DNA from: Aspidapion aeneum | Lineage: Eukaryota > Arthropoda > Insecta > Coleoptera > Brentidae | Length of the DNA stretch: 64,000 bases | Reading direction: 5' to 3' | Assembly: GCA_963576565.1 (NCBI GenBank) | Contig: OY755039.1 | Coordinates: forward strand, 137,949,369 to 138,013,368 | Shown here: positions 57,576 to 64,000 of the stretch, piece after piece | Position numbering within the stretch: the first letter of the stretch is position 1 | Layout: every line of letters begins with the position of its first letter | Notes under the pieces: model-generated | The model's database searches: none | Told to the model about the DNA's origin: nothing | What the model saw: only the letters and a program-made list of their open reading frames with translations | Program-made: the position numbers and the translations under genes

Positions 57576-57655
57576 CTAGTAATAAACTGGTGCCAATCCA
57601 TTTCTTCCCTCAAAAACAACCCTTGTAGAAAAACCAACCCAATCGTCTCAAAAAC
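57576..57655 (-). CDS. possible coding exon, hydrophobic, unidentified
   Basis: The minus strand reads FIGVFETIGLVFLQGLFL, then REEMDWHQFITR before a strong donor (AG|GTATGT). One hydrophobic segment could span a membrane. No family is recognised and the start is undefined. It could be a chance ORF. Together with 58993-59074 it hints at a small membrane-protein gene. Confidence 0.18.
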
Positions 57656-58093
57656 GCCAATGAATAACACTCAATTAAAGGGAAAATAACAAACAAAAAA
57701 ACATTATAAACATATTTAAGGCGTAAAAACAACAACCCTTAATAACATAACCCACTGAACACTCTTGAATGTTAATCGAGAATCACCTCAAATATATAAA
57801 TATATCCAATAATCAGGACTCAATAAACGGGAGGTAACAAACAACAAAAAAAAATCACAACTTAATTGAAGGCGAGAAATTGCGTGGGAGATTCTTTCAT
57901 GAAATGTTATAACTGTGCCAAAATATACAAAGCGACAGCGGGTGACAAACACAGGGGGTTGTATACAGGGCCGGATTTAGTAGTGTGGAGGCCCGGGAAA
58001 AAAAGTTGAAAAATCTCCAATAAATAAATATCTACAAAGAAAAAACTCAACGTCTTCTCCACTAAAGTCTTTATTATTTCGGGTTTTATTTAA

Positions 58094-58133
58094 GACATGT
58101 TTCGAGTCTAAGGAGACCCATCATCAGCTGAAA
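58094..58133 (-). ncRNA. hammerhead ribozyme-like motif with canonical CUGAUGA core
   Basis: On the minus strand: CTGATGA (58127-58121), one extra T, stem II GGGTCT/AGACTC with loop CCTT, GAAAC, palindromic ACATGT and C at the cleavage position (58094). Stem I is weak (GU and AU pairs with a mismatch). The layout is the Penelope type, but no Penelope coding sequence is adjacent. Confidence 0.5.
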
Positions 58134-58204
58134 CAAGGTAAAGAAAGAAGTGTAACTACATCCGAAGCAATTTTCAGTGCCTATTAAATAGATTATATAT
58201 ATCT

Positions 58205-58785
58205 TTATCGGTTTCTCAACGTTCTACGTCTTTCGATACCCAATCTCCACTCGTTTCTGTTTGCCCATAATTCATCATCTAGGCCTCTTATTCTTATTTC
58301 ACTGACTATTCCTTCTCTCCAGCTTCTCCTTGGCCGTCCTCGTTTTCTTCGGCCAGTTGGTTTCCATTGTAGTATTTGTTTAGGTAGTCTTTGATCATTC
58401 ATTCTTTGTACATGTCCGTACCACACCAGTTGTTTTGCTTATATCATCCACTAAAGTACGTTCACCCACTGTCATAATTTCTCTTATTGTTTGATTTGTA
58501 ACTCTTTCTCTTTTTGATTTCCCTGCTGCTCTTCTCCAATAGTCCATCTCCGTAGCGGAAAGCATTTTTTCTGTTCTATGCTTGATTGGCCATACTTCTG
58601 AGCCGTATGTAATAATACTTTTTACAATGGTGTTATACATAAGCTTTTTGTTATGTTTTGATATACTTTGGCCACAAATTATTCCATTTAATAAAGTTAT
58701 TGCTTTTCTTCCTTGTACGTTTCGATCTTTTATAGCTTTGTCTAGTGTTCGTTCAGCTGTAATTTTTAGACCTAAGTATTTCTAG
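58205..58785 (-). pseudogene. LINE C-terminal fragment
   Basis: The minus strand gives KYLGLKITAERTLDKAIKDR and MYNTIVKSIITYGSEVWPIK, then, after a frameshift near 58430, VQRMNDQRLPKQILQWKPTG and RRKRGRPRRSW. It is the tail of the same kind of RTE-like reverse transcriptase as 16743-18195, 5'-truncated. Confidence 0.85.
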
Positions 58786-58992
58786 TCATCACAGGACTGA
58801 ACTGAAGATTGAGAGACTGAGAGAAGAGATTAAACTGAGATAATTAAATTATATTGAAGGGGATCAAATAATCACTTTCAGGTTCACTAATGTACCCTGA
58901 AAGTGACCATTCCACCTCCATCATTTTTTATACTTTATAAACCAATACCCCCAACTTCACTACTCATAAAACACCCTTAAAATGTAACATAC

Positions 58993-59074
58993 CTTTCAAA
59001 AACCTTCAAAAGACCCTCATACCCCCAGCAAGCTAATGCGAGGGTTGAAACAGTTGCTAATACTAGTATTGTAA
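58993..59074 (-). CDS. possible coding exon, hydrophobic, unidentified
   Basis: The minus strand reads ILVLATVSTLALACWGYEGL, then LKVFER before donor GTATGT. A transmembrane-like helix is visible. The phase does not clearly fit 57576-57655 and no family is recognised. Confidence 0.18.
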
Positions 59075-60466
59075 ACTATAAAAAGTAATGCTAACACTAT
59101 GAAGATCTACGACTCACAGTAGGATAAGACGTCTTTATTTTGGCCAATATTAGAAGAATATGATTTAAGCAAACAAAACCGATTTTTTTGAGTAGCAATA
59201 TTTTGAAGACCTTTATAGGTGGTATACTAAAGAGTTTAAAATCATTTTAGAAAATTATATAAGATTTTATTATGTACAGGGTGATCCCCATTGGGCAATT
59301 TTGGGGTGTTGAAAATAACTTGTATAGGAGATATAAGACAACCGCATATGTAGAGCTGTATTTTAGTCAAATTGATTGTCGATTTTTAAAATTAAACAGA
59401 TCAAAGTTAAAGTTTACTTTTTTAAAAATATATAAATATTCATTGGGTGATTGTAAAAAATTTCTTACATCCTCAGGAAACACTTCATTTCAGTTTGGGT
59501 TTTCGTGATATAAGTGACAAAGTTGAGATTAACGGATCTAAAGTGTCCATTGCCCTATTGAAAATGTCTTTAATTTATTCTACTACTTTTTCGGGCATGG
59601 TATTCCCGATCATGCTTGTAGATCTTGTTTCTCGTTTCTCAGGCTTCCTTTCCCAAAAACTCAGCTGGTAATAAACAATTGTGCAAAATCTGCTTGCTGT
59701 GAATAAGCACCTTGTGTACACTAGCTGACATTGAAAACCAAGGATAAGTGTTCATGAAAATATTAGCAAGCAGTAGTTCTCAGTTTGTCAAATTTAAAGG
59801 CAATTGGCAACACAGGGAAACTAATATTACCCAAAAATGATGAATTAATTCAAAGGAAACTTGTGTTATCTCAGACAACCACACTTTAAAAAAGTCTTGA
59901 TTTTTAATGCAGAGTACATCTAAAAGTAAAAAAAAAACTCCTTTGTTGCAAATAGTTGCAAACGGTTTTCAACAGCCTTTTAGCTTAAACTCTAAAAAAT
60001 ATTATTACATATCGGCCTGATCGGATCGTTGCGGATCTCATTTTGTAATTCAACCTAACCAAACAATTTTATTTATTTTGCCAGATTTCTGTAATATATT
60101 GATTTAAAACCAGCAAATAAAAACTATGTAAGCTTCTAAAAACAAAAGGTATATAATTAATCAATCTTACCTTCGTTCTCCATGGGTAATAAAAAAAATC
60201 GCTTTTAAATTAATATCTTTGGTACAGCGCCTTTTCAAATATCAGTAAATATTTAAAGAAAAAACAAAAGAATACTTTATTCGATGTATAAGCTGACTTT
60301 GCGCTGTCATCAAGCACAGCCTACTTAGATTTCAAATGTTACAAATATTGATGACTTGGTCATTTTAAATATTTTTGGTAGTAATTTTATAACTAAAAGG
60401 TAAACCTATTTTTTTCCTATATTGGCCAAAATTTGTATTTTTTATCCTATAGTGCGACTGTGCAAA
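59075..60466. other. unassigned AT-rich sequence
   Basis: No motif or repeat partner found. A minus-strand ATGGAGAACGAAG with donor GTAAGA (60167-60193) could be a first coding exon but is too short to support. Confidence 0.4.
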
Positions 60467-60545
60467 GTTTGAGTTTCGTAGCTCATTCCGAAGTAGAGTT
60501 TTAGATAGGTCAAATATGGCTGAAATGTTTTAAGAAAAGATTTTT
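60467..60545 (-). repeat. fragment of the ~120-bp-module composite repeat
   Basis: Inverse of 14380-14465 (TTTCAGCCGATATTTGACC, GAATGAGCTACGAA). Confidence 0.75.
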
Positions 60546-60559
60546 TTTTGTCAAACCCA

Positions 60560-61460
60560 CTGTGTTTATTGTATTACAAACTAGTCAGTAAGACTAATTA
60601 GCAATTTTGTTTTAACTTAATTTACTAGAAAAGTCAGATTTAAACTTAGGGTTCACTCAACAGTTCTCCCCGTTTTGTTTGGTCTGTAACTCACAATTGT
60701 GTTGTGTTTATACCATTATTTTGTTTTTTGTAATTCACTTAGTTTACTAGCTCAAACGGCTTCACTCTTTTTAGTCTTCGAACTAGCATAGTATTGTCTA
60801 GAAGCTGAATTGCTTCCACATTCACATGCCGATGGAGTCTATCTTCATGGCTTTTTGTGTACTTTTTTATAGTCTGCTACAATTTCGATTTTTAGATCTC
60901 GATGAAGGTCACTATTTCGAACGTTCCAAGGTGCATTCACAATGTTTTTTAATACTTTATTTTTATACAAATACTGAAACCAGTATGGACATATGGTATT
61001 CAACTATGGGGTTGTGCTAAAGAGAGTAACACTCTAGTTTTACAGAGATTTCAAAATAAAGTATTAAGAAACATTGTGAATGCACCTTGGTACGTTCGAA
61101 ATAGTCACCTTCATCGAGATCTAAAAATCGAAACTGTAGCAGAGACTATAAAAAAGTACGCAAAAAGCCATGAAAATAGACTCCATCGGCATGTGAATGT
61201 GGAAGCAATTCAGCTTCTAGACAATACTATGCTAGTTCGAAGACTAAAAAGAGTGAAGCCGTTTGGGCTAGTAAACTAAGTGAATTACATAAAACAAAAT
61301 AATATTATAAAAACAACACAATTGTAAGTTACAGACCAAACAAAGCGGGGAGAACTGTTGAGTGAATCCTAAGTTTAAATCTGACTTTTCTAGTAAATTA
61401 AGTTAAAACAAAATTGCTAATTAGTCTTACTGACTAGATTGTAATACAATAAACACAGTG
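60560..61460. mobile_element. inverted duplication of a Jockey-type LINE 3' end
   Basis: 60560-60945 is the inverse of 61070-61460, including the C-terminal coding region and 3' flank. The two 3' ends point outwards around a unique centre of about 120 bp. Confidence 0.85.
60975..61279 (+). pseudogene. Jockey-type LINE reverse transcriptase C-terminus
   Basis: The frame reads RFQNKVLRNIVNAPWYVRN, then ENRLHRHVNVEAIQLLDNT and RRLKRVKPFGLVN stop, the characteristic tail of Jockey-clade polymerases. A YGIQLWGCAK-like start is seen in another frame near 60990. The minus strand of 60740-60945 carries the inverted copy with small changes. Confidence 0.85.
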
Positions 61461-61469
61461 TATTTGACC

Positions 61470-62220
61470 CATAAAAAAAATATATTGGGTTGCCCTGCCG
61501 AAAATAAAGTCCTGATCGTGCAGGCGATATTGCGCAATATCCCCGTTCCCCAGAATGAAATACCAATGACGTCATAGAATCGATACAGCCCAAGAACAAT
61601 GACGTCATTTAGAAATATTTTGGGTAAGGAATGGGTGAGGTGAGGGGTGGATAAGCACACGGGAGATACCCCTGAACATAGGTCAAGTGGCACCTACACA
61701 GCCACTGTAATTTTTTTTAAATTTGAACTATATTTTACAATTTTCAAACGCAAATATTATCTGGTCTCAAATACTCGAAATTTGTCGGTCATAATCGCGG
61801 TGGATAGAATAGACCGGTGTTCGGATCTTATATATATATGTCGAATTTTTCACGTCACTGGTGGTCCAGCTGATTTTTGGAAACAAAAGTTAGATATGAT
61901 ATGAACAACGGAACAACTAACATTTTTTGAATTTTTTGAAAACTAAGGCAATTTTCCTATGCCGCTTCTACATTAGGGGGCGGCATAGGGGCGGTCAACT
62001 TAAAAAAATTTAATTGAAACCTCCTGATCAGTGCCAAATATGGTTTAGTTATCTTCAATGGTTCAGAAGATATCTGGGTGGACTCGGACTTTTGGGACAC
62101 TCTGTATATTATGGGTCATATACTCAAAACTAATATAAACCGTTTAATTTAAGGTTTTTTATTCTTATTTGTGTAGGTATTTGAAATTTGATAAGTAGGA
62201 GGATTTTGTAATATATATCT
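61470..62220. other. unassigned sequence
   Basis: No exon or RNA signature. GGGGGCGGCATAGGGGCGG (61976) stands out as G-rich. Confidence 0.4.
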
Positions 62221-62228
62221 ATATACAT

Positions 62229-62391
62229 AGGCGCACCCAGGGGGGGGGGTGCTCTGGGGCCCTGGTCCTCCCCAAGCATAATAATTTTTTTCAATCAATT
62301 TCATGAATACAAAACATAAGCAGGATAAAATAGGACATCATGGGGTCTCGCCCCCCCCCCCCCCAAAACATATTCCTGGGTGCGCCACTGC
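62229..62391. mobile_element. short MITE with GGCGCACCCAGG ends
   Basis: The left end GGCGCACCCAGG plus a G-run is matched by a C-run and CCTGGGTGCGCC on the right. About 160 bp. A related single end lies at 42528-42568, beside a Graf exon. Confidence 0.75.
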
Positions 62392-62654
62392 TATAAACAT
62401 ATATTCGATAAACATGTGTTTAAATTTGTTGCGGCTTGCAATGTTATGTCGATCTGCAGAAGCATTACAAATATTTCAATTATACATTTAGGTATGTATT
62501 TTGTTCCGCGTTTATTTTTAGGCTTTTATTTTATTTTCGATTGCAAAGCGATCAATCTTATTGGGGGCATACCGTGACTGACTTTAATTTGACGTCATAT
62601 ACATTTAAATTATGATTTTACAATCGATACACATGACACTTTCCGCAAAACGTA

Positions 62655-64000
62655 TCATAATAAAAACATTTCATGTAAAAAAAGCCAAGCACGCGAAAGT
62701 GGTATTCCGTAAAAAGAATTGAGATAAAAGGAAAGCCAAGTTCTCCAATACAAATTTCAAAATGAATGGTTCTTACTAGTTTGGACATGTTTTTTTAAAC
62801 TTTGCTATTCCAGCCAAACTTCTTTACGTTGAATTTAGCACTGTACCTAAGAGTCATTTGCAGCCGTAATAGCCAAGTTTAGAAAAACATCTCCAAACTA
62901 GTAAGAACCATTCATTTTGAAATTTGTATTGGAGAACTTGGCTTTACTTTTATCTCAATTCTTTTTACGGAATACTTGGCTTTTTTTACATAAAATGTTT
63001 TTGTTATGATTTCACTGCTTTTTTAAAGGATTTGGATAATATTTAAGTTTTAAAGTAGTAAAATATCCCATATTGTACAAAACTTTTGCAATGCCTTATT
63101 AAAAATGTAGAGGTTTTTTTATATTTTCCTATGGTTATAAAACCATAGTCCCTATCAGCCTTCTAAAGCTCAGCTCTCTAGTGTTCCTGGAAGTCGGCAA
63201 TGTTAATTTTACATAACTTTACATTCATAGGAAAGGAAAGTAAATTAAGATTTTGGTGTTTTTAAATTGTTTCCTATAGTTTTATCATAGTTCCTATCAG
63301 TCTGCCATTTCTGGAGGTGGACAATGTTTCTTTTACATAACTGTACATAGTTTCTATCAGTCTTCCAAAGCTCAGCGTTCTAGCGTTTCTGGAAGTGGAC
63401 AATGCTAATTTACATAACTTTACATTTATATGGGAGGGAAGTTAATTAAACTTTGGGCTTTTTTAATTTTCTTTTATAGTTTTATTATAGTTCCTATCGG
63501 CCTTCCAAAGCTTAGCTCTCGAGCGTTTCTGGAAGTGGCCAATGTTACTTTTACACAACTTTACATTTATAGGGGAGGGAAGTAAATTAGAATTTTCGGG
63601 TGTTTTAATTTTTTTCTATAGTTTTATTATAGTTACTATCGGCCTTCCAAAGCTCAGCTCTCTAGCGTGTCCGGAAGTGGGCAATGTTACTTTTACAATA
63701 CTTTACATTTATAGGGGAGGAAAGTAAATTACAATATTGGGGTTTTTTAATTTTTTTCTATAGTTTAATCATAGTTCCTATCAGTCTGCCATTTCTGGAA
63801 GTGGGCAATGTTTCTTTTACATAACTGTACATGTATAGGGGAGGGGAGTAAATTAGAATTTTAAGGTTTTTTGATTTTTTCCAGGGGTTTGGTCATAATT
63901 TCTATCAGTCTGCCAAATTTCAGCTTTGTAGCATGTCTGGAAGTACAGTAGAATTTTGATGATCTATACATCAGTGAGTGAGTGGCAATTTCGACGTTGT
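62655..64000 (-). repeat. composite ~120-bp-module repeat, copy 3, inverted
   Basis: Hairpin part 62666-63010 comes first, then about six ~120-bp modules (TAGTTCCTATCAG, CTGGAAGTGGACAATGT). It reaches the GATGATCTATACAT edge and is cut by the window end. Longest of the three copies. Confidence 0.85.

Overview
The window is AT-rich, repeat-dense animal DNA with large introns, tandem satellites and many transposon remnants. Its one clear host gene matches the GRAF/oligophrenin RhoGAP family, and its transposons (PIF/Harbinger, hAT, Tigger/pogo, Jockey- and RTE-like LINEs, Penelope-like elements, foldback MITEs) fit an insect with a large genome. A beetle-like insect is my guess; the sequence does not prove it.

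Host gene: Graf (ARHGAP26-like) runs on the minus strand across about 40 kb. Nine exons are placed: BAR end 45721-45873, BAR/PH 42582-42866, PH 36789-36968, RhoGAP 31119-31258, 21207-21403, 18708-18813 and 13780-13996, a weak 66-nt candidate 9846-9911, and a proline-rich tail exon 6311-6469. All splice phases agree. The N-terminal BAR exons and any SH3 exon lie outside or were not found.

Introns: intron 21404-31118 is almost wholly a 37-unit, ~253-bp satellite (21433-30815). Intron 42867-45720 carries a ~303-bp tandem and a four-unit ~500-bp tandem. Intron 36969-42581 is one large inverted-repeat structure holding a Harbinger element, a Penelope-type palindrome and a hairpin-ended repeat. Other introns hold a LINE pseudogene, a hAT remnant, a tRNA-like gene and foldback elements.

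Main discovery: hammerhead ribozyme folds recur in unrelated repeats. All 37 units of the ~253-bp satellite carry a type-I hammerhead core. The ~500-bp satellite carries a second, independent hammerhead (CUGAAGA, stem II GUCC/GGAC, palindromic stem III). Penelope-type ends and two solitary loci carry variants whose core positions 3 and 8 differ but stay complementary (C-G, U-A, A-U). Both satellite ribozyme sets are on the plus strand, antisense to Graf. The arrays look like retrozyme or circular-RNA type satellites; self-cleavage is inferred from structure, not shown.

Outside the Graf exons (0-6 kb and 46-64 kb) there are only dispersed repeats, MITEs, LINE fragments and unassigned AT-rich DNA.
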